In this document: positions 43,459 through 52,988 of the stretch, piece by piece | Numbering within the stretch: the first letter of the stretch is position 1 | Layout: each line of letters begins with the position of its first letter | The notes under the pieces: model-generated | Database searches by the model: none | What the model was told of the DNA's origin: nothing | The model's input: the letters and a program-made list of their open reading frames with translations, nothing else | DNA from: Bacillota bacterium | GTDB lineage: Bacteria > Bacillota > Clostridia > Christensenellales > CAG-138 | DNA: 64,000 nucleotides | Assembly (NCBI GenBank): GCA_023455425.1 | Contig: JAEYCM010000022.1 | Coordinates: 1 to 64,000, forward strand | Direction of reading: 5' to 3' | Made by a program: the position numbers and the translations under genes

Positions 43459-43483
43459 TGATGATGGCGTAAGAGGCCGCGCG

Positions 43484-44278
43484 CTATGCCGCTCCGCCTT
43501 CGGAAAGCGGCTTTTCCCTGCCCTGTTCCATCAGAAGCTTGTCCGCGACCAGGGCGATAAATTCCCCGTTGGTCGGCTTGTCGTTTTTGGAGTAGATGTT
43601 GTAGCCAAAGAGCTGGTTGATGTTTTCAATCTTCCCGCGCGTCCAGGCGACTTCTATCGCATGGCGGATGGCGCGTTCCACTTTGCTGGGCGAAGTGGAG
43701 AACTGCTTGGCAATGCCGGGATACAGCTCCTTGGTGATGCGGTTGATGAGCACGGGCTGGTAAAATACCATCCGGATGCCTTCGCGCAGGTAATAGTAGC
43801 CCTTAATGTGGGCGGGGATTCCCGCCACCAGGAACACGGAAGTAATCTTTTCATCCAATGTCTTTGGCGGCTGGGAAAGCGTGGGCATTGTGGTGCTGAC
43901 CGGAGTCGTCTGGAGCATGTCCATCACGCGCTTATAGAGCGTATCCGGCTCCACCGGCTTTACCATAAAGTATTTTGCACCGAGACTGCAGGCGTTGCGG
44001 ATCATGTTTTCGTTCCGGATGGCGGAAACAATAATGACGGCGGGTTTCTCCCCGCTGGTCATGGAGAGACTTTCAAGTACGCCCAGCCCATCCAGCTTGG
44101 GCATGATGAGATCCATCAGCACGGCGTCGTAATGCGTCATATGCAGCTTTTCGAGCGCCTGCCGTCCATCCGTTGCAACATCCACCTGCCGGATCGGTTC
44201 CTGTACGGAGAAATACCCCCGAACCGCGGAAAGATACTGCGGGTCGTCATCGACCAACAAAATGCGATACTTTGACAT
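43484..44278 (-). CDS. spo0A: Sporulation master regulator Spo0A
   Basis: A 264-residue response regulator of typical Spo0A length. The receiver has VDDDPQY, the phospho-Asp in AVLMDLIMPKLDGLGVLE, and YFMVKPVEPDTLYKRV. The effector domain is diagnostic: ITSVFLVAGIPAHIKGYYYL, KELYPGIAKQFSTSPSKVER (DNA-recognition), AIRHAIEVAWTRGKIENINQ and FGYNIYSKNDKPTNGEFIA. Phosphorylated Spo0A starts endospore formation. AAGGGGGATCAT precedes the ATG. The usual clostridial neighbour spoIVB is not beside it in this window. Candidate 0A boxes upstream suggest autoregulation. Confidence 0.97.
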   Translation of the reverse strand: MSKYRILLVDDDPQYLSAVRGYFSVQEPIRQVDVATDGRQALEKLHMTHYDAVLMDLIMPKLDGLGVLESLSMTSGEKPAVIIVSAIRNENMIRNACSLGAKYFMVKPVEPDTLYKRVMDMLQTTPVSTTMPTLSQPPKTLDEKITSVFLVAGIPAHIKGYYYLREGIRMVFYQPVLINRITKELYPGIAKQFSTSPSKVERAIRHAIEVAWTRGKIENINQLFGYNIYSKNDKPTNGEFIALVADKLLMEQGREKPLSEGGAA

Positions 44279-44885
44279 ATGATCCCCCTTTTCGCTTTTA
44301 TCGCCATCCTATAATCCCCCACTACAGGATTGGTTCCTATAAAAAACTTTATCGAAGAATCGTATTTTTTATATGTTTGTTATGGTGTTGATAGTATTGT
44401 AACATCCAATTTTATGGAATGTCAGGGGTGAATATCCAGTATTGTTGTCGAATTTCCGGTTGGAACGAACCAATTCAAAAATAAATTTACGTAAATTCCG
44501 GTTTTAGGAACGCTTCGACGGCAAGCAACAGCATATTCCGAAGAAATAGAAAGCTGTGCATATAATAGGGAAGAAAAAAGAGCGAAACTTTACACGGCGC
44601 AGCTTTTCGCACTTTCGGTATCGGGTTTTAAAAGCAGGGCTGTAGGCTGCAATCATTGTTTCTACAAAACATAACAGGATATATCTGTATATTAAAAGGA
44701 ATACTAATTATAATCAATAGCTAATTTACTGGATTTTAAAAGAAAAGAAGGATTATCCAAAATATTTCAAAAATGTTGCCGTCATATTGCTGCGGACTAT
44801 GACAATAATCGCTGATCCGGTGGTATACTATAGAGACGCGCGGAAGCATAATCCGCGCAAAGCTTTTGGTGAGGAGGTATGGCGT
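44279..44885. promoter_or_regulatory. Divergent regulatory region with candidate 0A boxes
   Basis: About 600 nt, A+T-rich, between spo0A and the LCP gene. TTGTCGAA at 44445-44452 matches the 0A-box core and CTTCGACG at 44513-44520 is a near match on the other strand, both 170-240 nt upstream of spo0A. TATAAT occurs at 44561 and TATACT at 44826, 60 nt before the LCP gene. No gene seen. Confidence 0.45.
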
Positions 44886-46430
44886 ATGAAAGGGCAGGAA
44901 AACGGCCGCGCCACTACCAAAAATAGACGTATTTGGAAACTTGTTTTACTCGCGTTGGGCATTGCGTTGCTGTTCGTTGGAGGGCGGTATGCGTATGTCA
45001 TGTTTATGGACCCAATGAGCGCGTTTGAGGCGCCCCCCGCTGTGACGCCCAGCCCTAGGCCTGCGGCGACTCAGGTGCCGGCAAAAAGCGACGAGGCGCC
45101 GCTTACTCCCACGCCCGAACCCACCCTCTCCCCGGAGGAAGAACTGCTTGTAAACGCCGATATGAGCTTTATGAAAAACAAGGTCAATATTCTGATGCTG
45201 GGGTGGGATCAGGCGCCTGAGCGTGAGGATGAGGACAGCGTGCTCTACCGGGATAAAGAGAACAATTACCGTTCGGATGTCATCATGCTCATGACAGTGG
45301 ATTTTGAGAAGGGGACGGTGGATTTGATTTCCGTTCCCCGGGATACGTACGCGCCCATCTACAACAAAAAAGGAAGATGGAAGATCAACGCGGCGTTCGC
45401 GCACGGCGGCAGCGCGGAGGGAGAAGGCTTTTTATACGCCATGAAGACGGTGGAGAACCTTTTGGGCGTACCCATCGATTATTACGCTGGCGTGGATATG
45501 ACAGGCCTTAAGGCGATTGTGGACGCGATGGGCGGCGTGGATTACGATGTCGATGTGGAAATCCGCCTCAATGGCCGCGTGCTTACAACCGGCATGCAGC
45601 ATTTGGACGGCCAGCAGGTGCTCGATTATGTGCGCGCGCGCAAGGGCATCAGTACCGATGTGGGCCGGGCCGACCGGCAGCAGCGCATGCTGTTCGCCAT
45701 ATTTGAACAGCTCAAAAGCCGCAACCAGCTTGTAAACCTGCCCAAGATCTACGCTTCCGTGCAGGATAAGATCAACACCAACCTCAATTCCGAGCAGATT
45801 GCCGCCATGACAGTGTTTGCGATGGGGCTGGATATGGAGGACCTCCGCCGCCATACGCTCGAAGGCGAGTACATCAGCAACGTGTACAACGCCTCGTTCT
45901 ATGTGCTGGACAACGACAAGCTCAAAAAGCTGGTCAAGGAAATCTACGGTATCGACATCAAGACCAACCCTCGGTATGATCTTGACTATGTACGCGCGGA
46001 CAAGGCCGCTTTCGCGGCGATCAGCTATGCCAAAGGCGCGGAGTACCTGCTCGGACCGGAGGAGAACGCGATGACGCTGACGCCCAAGGAGCGGGAGTTG
46101 CGGGAGCCGGTGGAAGCCGCCATGGCGGAACTGCTCCAGGTTGCCGAGCGTAACATTCCCGCCGACGCGGGGGAAGAAACCGTAGAAAAGCTTACGGCTT
46201 CGTCTCTGGATAAAAAAGCCATCGAGCAGGCGCAATTCAAACTGGCGGACGCCATGTACACCTACTGTATCATGCGCAACATCACGCAGGCGCAGGTGGA
46301 TAAAAAGATGCTGCCCGAAGCGTTCTACGAACTGCTTCCCGCAGGGGTTACGACACTGCAGCCCGTATCGCCTTCCCAAACTCCGCCCGCAGCAAACGTG
46401 GAAGCGGGGGAACTGCCGGAAGAGGAATAA
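44886..46430 (+). CDS. LytR-CpsA-Psr (LCP) family cell wall ligase
   Basis: A 514-residue membrane-anchored protein starting at 44886 after GAGGAGGTATGGCGT. It has a short cytoplasmic end, one transmembrane helix (about 18-38), a Pro/Thr-rich spacer, and an LCP domain (about 95-310) with NILMLGWDQ, YRSDVIMLMTVDFEKGTVDL, ISVPRDTYAPI, GRWKINAAFAHGG and YVRARKGISTDVGRADRQQR, the usual arginine-rich lipid pyrophosphate site. LCP enzymes attach teichoic acids or other glycopolymers to peptidoglycan. A C-terminal extension of about 200 residues, rich in Ala, Glu and Leu and ending in a Pro-rich acidic tail, is longer than usual. Confidence 0.92.
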   Translation: MKGQENGRATTKNRRIWKLVLLALGIALLFVGGRYAYVMFMDPMSAFEAPPAVTPSPRPAATQVPAKSDEAPLTPTPEPTLSPEEELLVNADMSFMKNKVNILMLGWDQAPEREDEDSVLYRDKENNYRSDVIMLMTVDFEKGTVDLISVPRDTYAPIYNKKGRWKINAAFAHGGSAEGEGFLYAMKTVENLLGVPIDYYAGVDMTGLKAIVDAMGGVDYDVDVEIRLNGRVLTTGMQHLDGQQVLDYVRARKGISTDVGRADRQQRMLFAIFEQLKSRNQLVNLPKIYASVQDKINTNLNSEQIAAMTVFAMGLDMEDLRRHTLEGEYISNVYNASFYVLDNDKLKKLVKEIYGIDIKTNPRYDLDYVRADKAAFAAISYAKGAEYLLGPEENAMTLTPKERELREPVEAAMAELLQVAERNIPADAGEETVEKLTASSLDKKAIEQAQFKLADAMYTYCIMRNITQAQVDKKMLPEAFYELLPAGVTTLQPVSPSQTPPAANVEAGELPEEE

Positions 46431-46565
46431 TCTAATGCAAATTGCATGGCCGGGACGAAAAAGTTCCGGCCCTTCGTCTGTCAAAAAACACATGCAAAGG
46501 GAATAACATCAGCGTATTTGTTCCGCCATATACTGTAAGAAAAAGGGATGGGGGATCGGTGCGCC

Positions 46566-47489
46566 ATGGCTATTGCTCCGCCGATATTACGCGTGGGAGA
46601 CACGATAGGCGTCGTTACGCTGGGCAGCCCCGAAGACGCGGCTACCATAGACCGCGGCATCATCATGCTCAGGAGCATGGGGTTCAATGTGATCGTCGGC
46701 AACTATGCGTATTCGTATGCCGGGTATGTGGCAGCGTCCGAGGACCAGCGCGCCGCCGATCTGATGAGTATGTTCGAAAATCCGCAGGTGCGTGCCATCA
46801 TGCCCACGCGGGGCGGTGTGGGCGTGGCGGGGATACTGCCGTATCTCAACCTTTCCGTCATCGCGAGAAACCCCAAGATCCTTACCGGATACAGCGATAT
46901 TACGGTATTGCTCAATGTGCTTACGCAATTCTGCAATCTCATTACCTTCCACAGCCTCATGCTGCTGGATTTCAGGCCCGATACGCCTGCCTACAACTTT
47001 GACCAGTTCTTTGCGGCAACCTCCACCGTGCAGTGGCCAAGGCCCATCGAAAACCCGCCGGGCATGCCGCTTGTCAGCCGCGTTCCGGGAAGGGTGATGT
47101 CCACCATTGTCGGCGGTAACCTGACGTCGTTTGTGGATCTTTTGGGCACGCCCTATGAGATCAGCACGCGGGGCCGTATTTTGTTTCTGGAGGACACGCA
47201 CGAGCCGGTCAACACCATATACCGCTATATCAACAGCCTGCGCCTTGCGGGCAAGTTTGACGATTGCGCGGGGATATTGATGGGCGAATGTACGGACTGC
47301 CCGCCTGCGTATGAAAGGGATTACGAATCGCTCATTCAGGACGTTATCGTTCCGCTCGGAAAGCCGCTCATGACCAACCTCGCCTCCGGCCACGGCATTT
47401 ACAAAGCCGCAATACCCCTTGGCGCGCTGGTGGAGATGGATACCGTCAACAATACCCTCACCGTACTGGAGCCAACGGTACGGATGTAA
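46566..47489 (+). CDS. Peptidase family S66 (LD-carboxypeptidase/MccF-like)
   Basis: A 307-residue S66 serine carboxypeptidase. ATG at 46566 has GGGGGAT nine bases before it; an ATG six codons earlier lies right against a purine run. Family residues: PPILRVGDTIGVVTLGSPED at the start, MPTRGGVGVAGILPYL, nucleophile Ser in ILTGYSDITVLLN, the Glu in ILFLEDTHEP and His in LASGHGIYKAAIPLG. Members trim the tetrapeptide of peptidoglycan (LdcA) or cleave microcin C (MccF). Neighbouring the LCP gene, a cell wall role is reasonable. Confidence 0.92.
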   Translation: MAIAPPILRVGDTIGVVTLGSPEDAATIDRGIIMLRSMGFNVIVGNYAYSYAGYVAASEDQRAADLMSMFENPQVRAIMPTRGGVGVAGILPYLNLSVIARNPKILTGYSDITVLLNVLTQFCNLITFHSLMLLDFRPDTPAYNFDQFFAATSTVQWPRPIENPPGMPLVSRVPGRVMSTIVGGNLTSFVDLLGTPYEISTRGRILFLEDTHEPVNTIYRYINSLRLAGKFDDCAGILMGECTDCPPAYERDYESLIQDVIVPLGKPLMTNLASGHGIYKAAIPLGALVEMDTVNNTLTVLEPTVRM

Positions 47490-47584
47490 CGGTAGCCCGC
47501 TTGCGCGGCGTCGCGTTGCGGGGTACAATACAAATGTCACATATAGCGGAATAAACAGGAAACGGAACGCATTTTGTAGGATGC

Positions 47585-48316
47585 CTACTCGCCTTTGAGC
47601 AGGACATCGAGCATCCGCGCGGGGTTCTCCAAAAACCTGCGGGTAATGAGGTAATGTTCCGTATCGATATAAGAAATGGGACGCATGCCCAAATCATCCA
47701 GCCATAGAATCTCCGCGTCAGGATAGGCCATTAAAAGCGGGGAGTGGGTGGCGATGAGAAACTGGGCGTTCTGCCGGACAAGCTGGTGGAACCGCGCAAG
47801 AAGCGTAAGCTGGCGGGAAGGCGAAAGCGCCGCTTCCGGTTCATCCAATATATACAGGCCGTTTGGCCGGAATCGGCTGAGCGCAAGCGCCAAAAAACTT
47901 TCTCCGTGGGATTGGTGATGCAGCGATTTGCCGCCGTAGGAATGATAGAGAGGCGGATGAAATGGATCTTCCAGCCTGTCCACCTCGGAGGCGACGTTAT
48001 AAAAACTTTCCGCCCGCAAAAAGAAGCCGTCGCGCGCGTAGGGAACGCCCTTCACCAGCCGTAAGCGGTTGTACAGGCGGGAATGGGACTCCTGCGTGGA
48101 AAAGTTGAAATTCTTGGAGCCGCCCTCCGGGTTAAAGCCGTAGGCGGTGGCGATGGCCTCAAGAAGCGTGGATTTTCCGGAGCCGTTTTCCCCGGCAAAG
48201 AATGTGACAGGCCGGGTAAACTTCAGTTCCGTAAGCGTGCGGATGGCGGGGATGAAGTCGAGATACGCTTCCTCTCCATCAGGCGCATTCTGCTTTTGTA
48301 CCGCATTGATAAACAT
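47585..48316 (-). CDS. AAA family ATPase (ABC-type, RecF/SMC-like)
   Basis: A 243-residue ATPase. Start at 48316 gives the family start MFINAVQKQNAPDGEEAYLD; no strong ribosome site is seen and longer starts exist. Walker A is FFAGENGSGKSTLLEAIATA, the signature-like region is SHGESFLALALSRF, Walker B is LYILDEPEAALSPSRQLTLL, and the switch His is in LIATHSPLLMAYPDAEI. Such soluble AAA_21-type ATPases occur alone or as part of defence and repair systems; nothing next to it shows a partner nuclease. It is divergent from plsC with about 70 nt between. Confidence 0.88.
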   Translation of the reverse strand: MFINAVQKQNAPDGEEAYLDFIPAIRTLTELKFTRPVTFFAGENGSGKSTLLEAIATAYGFNPEGGSKNFNFSTQESHSRLYNRLRLVKGVPYARDGFFLRAESFYNVASEVDRLEDPFHPPLYHSYGGKSLHHQSHGESFLALALSRFRPNGLYILDEPEAALSPSRQLTLLARFHQLVRQNAQFLIATHSPLLMAYPDAEILWLDDLGMRPISYIDTEHYLITRRFLENPARMLDVLLKGE

Positions 48317-48389
48317 ACCATTATTGTACGCCGGGGGGATGAGGCCGGCAAGACGCTCTGATACATGAGGATGAATTGGGGGGAACAGC

Positions 48390-49685
48390 ATGAAGGAAAA
48401 ACAGACCCTGCAGCAAAAGCTTGCCGCGCGCAAGCTAAAGCAGCCGCCCGCGCTCATTTACCGCATACTCGTTACTGTCCTACGCCTGCTTTTTGAAAAA
48501 AAACTCGGGATCACAATCGACCGCGAGGTGGATTTACAGCAGTATAAAGGTCCTTATATCGTGGTGAGCAACCACGCGTCACGGCTTGACTATCTCTACG
48601 CCACCATGGCGTTTTATCCCCATACGCTCAATTTTGTAGCGGGGTACAATGAGTTCTTCCGTTCCCATTTGGCGTTTATCTTCCGGCTGATGCAGGTGAT
48701 CCCCAAAAAGAATTTTGTGCCGGATCTCTATACCATCCGCGAGGTGTCCCGTATTTTAAAAGATGGCGGGCGCGTCGTGCTGTTCCCCGAAGGCATGAGC
48801 TCCATCTCCGGCGCAAACCAGCCCTGCGCTATCGGCAGCGGCAAGTTTTTAAAGCATTTTCAAATGCCTGTGCTGATGATGAAGATTTCCGGCGGATACC
48901 TCACCAGCACAAAATACTGCCTGGACGAACGGCCCGGCAAGGTGGAAGTGACCGTCTCCGGATTCCTGTCGCCCGAACAGATCAGAAGAATGTCCGCAGA
49001 CGACATTCAGGCAAAACTTGACGAAGCGCTTTACCATGACGATTATGAGTGGAACAAGCGGGAATTTGTATCATTTGAGGCGGGCGGCAGGGTCGCGCAC
49101 AACCTCCATACGCTTTTGTTCTGGTGCCCCAGGTGCAAGGAGGAATTCACCATGCGCGGCGAAGGGGACACCATACGCTGTTCGGCTTGCGGCAACGGCG
49201 CGATGATGAACGACTATTACGAACTCATCCCCCTTGACGACAACTGCGTCATTCCTGAAACCCCGAGGGAGTGGTTTGATCTGCAGCGCAGGCATATTTA
49301 CTTTACGGTCAAGGACAAAGGGTTTACGCTGACCGAACGGGTGCGTCTTGGCGTGCTGCCGAAATTTGAATACCTCAAAAATCAGGAAACCTCTTTGATT
49401 GTTGGAGAAGGGGAACTCACGCTGGACCACAGCGGATTTTCCTTTTCCGGCACGCGGGAAGGCGAGCCGTTCTCCTTCCATATCGACCCCAAACAGCTGC
49501 CCACATTTGGCATGTGCACGGACATCAGCCGGTTCTATACCTTTGTGGAAGACGAATTCCTGGAGTTCTATCCGGAAAAGCAATCGGTGGAAAAATGGTT
49601 CCTCGCCGCCGAGGAACTTCACAGGCTTGCGGGCGGGCAGTGGCGCAATTTTCCCCATGCCACTACCTATGTAACCACTGATTAA
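48390..49685 (+). CDS. PlsC-type acyltransferase fused to a zinc-ribbon domain
   Basis: A 431-residue protein. Residues 40-220 are a 1-acyl-glycerol-3-phosphate acyltransferase domain with the HX4D box NHASRLD, the FPEG box VVLFPEGMSSI and a preceding hydrophobic segment. After it comes a Cys4 zinc ribbon, CPRC...CSAC (about residues 245-270), and a 150-residue beta-rich end not usual for PlsC. It probably acylates a lysophospholipid or related lipid at the membrane. GGGGGGAACAGC precedes ATG. The last residues YVTTD and the stop codon are formed by the left inverted repeat of the element at 49671, so the original C-terminus was probably different. Confidence 0.88.
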   Translation: MKEKQTLQQKLAARKLKQPPALIYRILVTVLRLLFEKKLGITIDREVDLQQYKGPYIVVSNHASRLDYLYATMAFYPHTLNFVAGYNEFFRSHLAFIFRLMQVIPKKNFVPDLYTIREVSRILKDGGRVVLFPEGMSSISGANQPCAIGSGKFLKHFQMPVLMMKISGGYLTSTKYCLDERPGKVEVTVSGFLSPEQIRRMSADDIQAKLDEALYHDDYEWNKREFVSFEAGGRVAHNLHTLLFWCPRCKEEFTMRGEGDTIRCSACGNGAMMNDYYELIPLDDNCVIPETPREWFDLQRRHIYFTVKDKGFTLTERVRLGVLPKFEYLKNQETSLIVGEGELTLDHSGFSFSGTREGEPFSFHIDPKQLPTFGMCTDISRFYTFVEDEFLEFYPEKQSVEKWFLAAEELHRLAGGQWRNFPHATTYVTTD

Positions 49686-49830
49686 TTCGGTGCGCTGTCT
49701 TGACGGCCGATTTTGCGCCCTGCCGTGTCGCGAAAATCTCGAAATAGCGCTGCTATTCCTTCGATTTTGCTTCTTACAGGCCACAAAATCTTCTCGCCAA
49801 TCCAGCATCCCTCATTTAATCAGTGCTTAC
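49671..49830. mobile_element. 160-bp MITE-like element with 15-bp terminal inverted repeats
   Basis: GTAACCACTGATTAA (49671-49685) and TTAATCAGTGCTTAC (49816-49830) are inverted repeats with one mismatch. Between them there is no gene; ATTTTCGCGA and TCGAAATAGCGCTGCTATTCC hint at internal palindromes. The left repeat contains the stop codon of the plsC gene. A clear target-site duplication is not seen. Size and ends suit a non-autonomous transposon remnant. Confidence 0.6.
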
Positions 49831-49897
49831 CTACTGTGATTGAGAAGCGCGAAAAACGCGCACAGTATCTTTTGAATACCGAAGGAACAGGAACGAC

Positions 49898-52051
49898 ATG
49901 GACATTGTAAAAACGTTATCTATGGAATTTAAGCTGGAGCAGAGGCATGTTGTGAACATTCTCTCGCTCATCGACGACGGCAACACCATCCCCTTTATCG
50001 CCCGTTACCGCAAGGAAATGACAGGCTCGTGCGACGACCAGGTGCTGCGCGAACTGCACGAACGGCTTTTGTACCTGAGGAACCTGGAGGCGCGCAAAAA
50101 AGAGATCATAGAAAGCATTGCGGCGCAGGAAAAACTGACGGACGAATTAAAAACCGCCATTGAAAACGCAGCGACTTTAGCCGAGGCGGAGGATCTCTAC
50201 CGCCCTTACCGGCCCAAGCGCAGGACGCGCGCCACCATAGCCATGGAAAAGGGGCTGGAGCCGCTTGCGGATCTATTAATCAAGCAGGACCGCCGCACGG
50301 GCGAACTTTTGGCGCTTGCAGCACCGTTTGTGGACCCGGAAAAAGGCGTGGCAACCCCGGAGGACGCGCTTTCGGGCGCAAAAGATATTCTTGCCGAGCG
50401 GATCTCGGACGACGCGGCATCCAGAAAATCGCTGCGCGCGCTCTTTGGGCGGGAAGGCGTGCTTTCTTCCCGTGCCGCCAAGGAAGAAGATTCGGTCTAC
50501 CGCCTGTATTATTCGTTTTCCGAACCCGTGCGCACGCTGCCCAGCCACCGCATTTTGGCCATCAACCGCGGCGAGCGGGAAGGCTATTTGAAAGTTTCTA
50601 TCGCGGTCAACGAGGACAGCGCCCGCGCCATATTGAACCGGCAGTTTGTGCGGGAAGGAAGTATCACTTCTGCGAGCGTGCGCGAGGCCGCGGAGGACGC
50701 GTGGAGCCGCCTGATTTTCCCCTCCATCGAGCGGGAAGTGCGCAATGATCTCACGGAACGCGCCGCCGAGCAGGCCATCTCCATGTTTGCCCTTAATTTA
50801 AAGCCGCTGCTGCTGCAGCCGCCCGTGCGCGGCAAGGTGGCGCTGGGGTTGGACCCCGCCTATCGCACCGGCTGCAAAATCGCCGTGGTGGACGCGACGG
50901 GCAAGGCGCTAGATACCTCGGTGGTGTACCCGACGCCCCCGCAGAATAAAAAAGACGAAGCGAAAAGGGAGCTAAAGCGCCTCATCGCCGCGCACAACGT
51001 GGAGATCATCGCCATAGGCAACGGCACGGCCTCCAAGGAGGCGGAGCTGTTCGTGGCGGAGCTGATTGCGGAGCTTTCCACCAAAGTCAGCTACATGGTG
51101 GTCAACGAGGCGGGCGCTTCCGTATACTCCGCCTCCAAGCTGGCGGCGGGGGAATTCCCGCAGTATGACGTTTCACTCAGGAGCGCCGTTTCCATTGCAA
51201 GAAGGCTGCAGGACCCGTTGGCGGAGCTCGTGAAAATCGACCCCAAATCCATCGGCGTGGGACAATACCAGCACGACCTTCCGCCCGCACGTCTGGACGC
51301 GACGCTCACCGGCGTGGTGGAGGATTGCGTCAACAGCGTGGGGGTGGACGTCAACACCGCGTCCGCGCCGCTTTTAGGGTATATTTCCGGCCTCAACGCG
51401 ACAGCGGCGAAAAACGTCGTTGCCTACCGGGATGAAAACGGCGGCTTCCACAGCCGTACGGAGCTTAAAAAAGTGCCGCGCCTTGGGCCCAAGGCATATG
51501 AACAGTGCGCGGGATTTTTGCGCATCATCGGCGGAAAGAACATATTGGACAATACCGCCGTCCATCCGGAAAGCTACGACGCGGCAAAAAAGCTGTTGTC
51601 CTTATGCGGTTTTTCGCTTTCGGATATTGAAAAGGGCGCGCTTAGTACGCTGCCCGCGCGCATCAAAGAAATTGGGGAAGATAGAGTGGCGGGAGAATGC
51701 GGCGTCGGCGTGCCGACCCTGCGGGATATGGTGGCGGAGCTGTTGAAGCCCGGGCGCGATATTCGGGATGCCCTGCCGCCGCCGCTGCTGCGCACGGATA
51801 TTTTGGATATGAACGATTTGAAGCCGGGCATGGAGCTGATGGGCACCGTGCGCAATGTCATCGATTTCGGCGTGTTTGTGGACATCGGCGTGCATCAGGA
51901 CGGGCTTGTGCATATTTCCGAGCTTGCGGAGCGGTTTGTGAAGCATCCGTCCGAGGTCGTCAAAGTAGGGGATGTGGTCTCGGTTCGCGTGCTGTCCGTG
52001 GACCCGGCGAAAAAGCGCATCTCGCTTACCATGAAGCAGCAGAAATCATAG
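49898..52051 (+). CDS. tex: Tex family RNA-binding transcription accessory protein
   Basis: A full-length 717-residue Tex/YhgF protein. The N-terminal helical part begins LEQRHVVNILSLIDDGNTIP and FIARYRKEMTGSCDDQVLRE; the YqgF-like domain has LGLDPAYRTGCKIAVVD and IAIGNGTASKEAELFV; the HhH part has LGYISGLNATAAKNVVAYRD and the C-terminal S1 domain is GMELMGTVRNVIDFGVFVDI with GLVHISELAERFV. Tex binds RNA and affects transcription and stress survival. AAGGAACAGGAACGAC is a moderate ribosome site. A CorA-type gene follows after 31 nt and may be cotranscribed. Confidence 0.96.
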   Translation: MDIVKTLSMEFKLEQRHVVNILSLIDDGNTIPFIARYRKEMTGSCDDQVLRELHERLLYLRNLEARKKEIIESIAAQEKLTDELKTAIENAATLAEAEDLYRPYRPKRRTRATIAMEKGLEPLADLLIKQDRRTGELLALAAPFVDPEKGVATPEDALSGAKDILAERISDDAASRKSLRALFGREGVLSSRAAKEEDSVYRLYYSFSEPVRTLPSHRILAINRGEREGYLKVSIAVNEDSARAILNRQFVREGSITSASVREAAEDAWSRLIFPSIEREVRNDLTERAAEQAISMFALNLKPLLLQPPVRGKVALGLDPAYRTGCKIAVVDATGKALDTSVVYPTPPQNKKDEAKRELKRLIAAHNVEIIAIGNGTASKEAELFVAELIAELSTKVSYMVVNEAGASVYSASKLAAGEFPQYDVSLRSAVSIARRLQDPLAELVKIDPKSIGVGQYQHDLPPARLDATLTGVVEDCVNSVGVDVNTASAPLLGYISGLNATAAKNVVAYRDENGGFHSRTELKKVPRLGPKAYEQCAGFLRIIGGKNILDNTAVHPESYDAAKKLLSLCGFSLSDIEKGALSTLPARIKEIGEDRVAGECGVGVPTLRDMVAELLKPGRDIRDALPPPLLRTDILDMNDLKPGMELMGTVRNVIDFGVFVDIGVHQDGLVHISELAERFVKHPSEVVKVGDVVSVRVLSVDPAKKRISLTMKQQKS

Positions 52052-52082
52052 GGATACCTTTGGGCGAAACGGGGTGAATCGT

Positions 52083-52988
52083 ATGCTCTACCGGTTGGAA
52101 AACGGCAAACCGCAGCCGCAGGAGAGCGGCGCGTTGCGGGAAGATGCGTCCTATTTTGGCGTATTCGGATTTGAGGAACTGCCGGAGGCCGCGGCAGGTC
52201 TTTCCCTCCAAGCCGAATTTGTGCGTGCTTACGAGGCGCAGCCCGCCACCGCCTATACGCTGCATGGGGATACGGGCTACCTTTCGCTGCACGCGCTTGC
52301 GGGAAAACACAAAACGCCGTTGCTGCACGCATGCGCCTGTGTCCGCAAGGGGCTATTGCTGGTATTCTGCAAAGAAACAGCCGAAATGGAACGGCTGCTG
52401 TTGTCGTTTGTGCCCCCGCAGGGCACGACGCTTTCGCGCATGCTGTGCAATTTTATCGAAAAACTCACTGACGGCCATGTGGAACTGCACAACAGCATTG
52501 AACTGGAACTGGCCGAGCTTGAAAACGCGCTGCTCACCACCAAAAAGCGGGACTGCGTGCGCGAGATCATTGGATTAAGGCGCAGGCTGATGGCCATCAA
52601 ACGCTTTTATGAACAGCTCCTTGCGGCGCTTGACGAAATGGAGGAAAACGAAAACGACATGTTCGACGAGCACGCCATGCGTTTTTTCCACCTCTATTCC
52701 GCGCGGGTGGACCGGCTGTACCACAGCGCCCTCAACTTGCGGGATTATGTCACGCAGGTGCGCGAATCCTATCAGACGGAGGTGGACATCAGCCTCAACA
52801 ATATCATGAAGATATTCACCGTTATCACCGCGATCTTCCTTCCGCTCACGCTCATCGTAGGCTGGTACGGCATGAATTTGCAGATGCCGGAATTCGATTG
52901 GCCTTATATGTACCTTGCGGTCATACTGGCAAGCGTTGCGGTGGTGGTTGCGGAAATCATCTATTTTAAGAAAAACAAGTGGTTTTAG
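52083..52988 (+). CDS. CorA-family divalent cation transporter (1)
   Basis: A 301-residue protein; start at 52083 behind GGGGTGAATCGT. The N-terminal cytoplasmic domain is followed by the long stalk helices (about 120-235) and two C-terminal transmembrane helices with the pore signature GWYGMNLQMPEFDW between them. CorA forms pentamers that carry Mg2+ (or Co2+, Ni2+, Zn2+). A second, quite different CorA-type gene is at 60135. Its stop overlaps the convergent neighbour's stop by four bases. Confidence 0.92.
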   Translation: MLYRLENGKPQPQESGALREDASYFGVFGFEELPEAAAGLSLQAEFVRAYEAQPATAYTLHGDTGYLSLHALAGKHKTPLLHACACVRKGLLLVFCKETAEMERLLLSFVPPQGTTLSRMLCNFIEKLTDGHVELHNSIELELAELENALLTTKKRDCVREIIGLRRRLMAIKRFYEQLLAALDEMEENENDMFDEHAMRFFHLYSARVDRLYHSALNLRDYVTQVRESYQTEVDISLNNIMKIFTVITAIFLPLTLIVGWYGMNLQMPEFDWPYMYLAVILASVAVVVAEIIYFKKNKWF

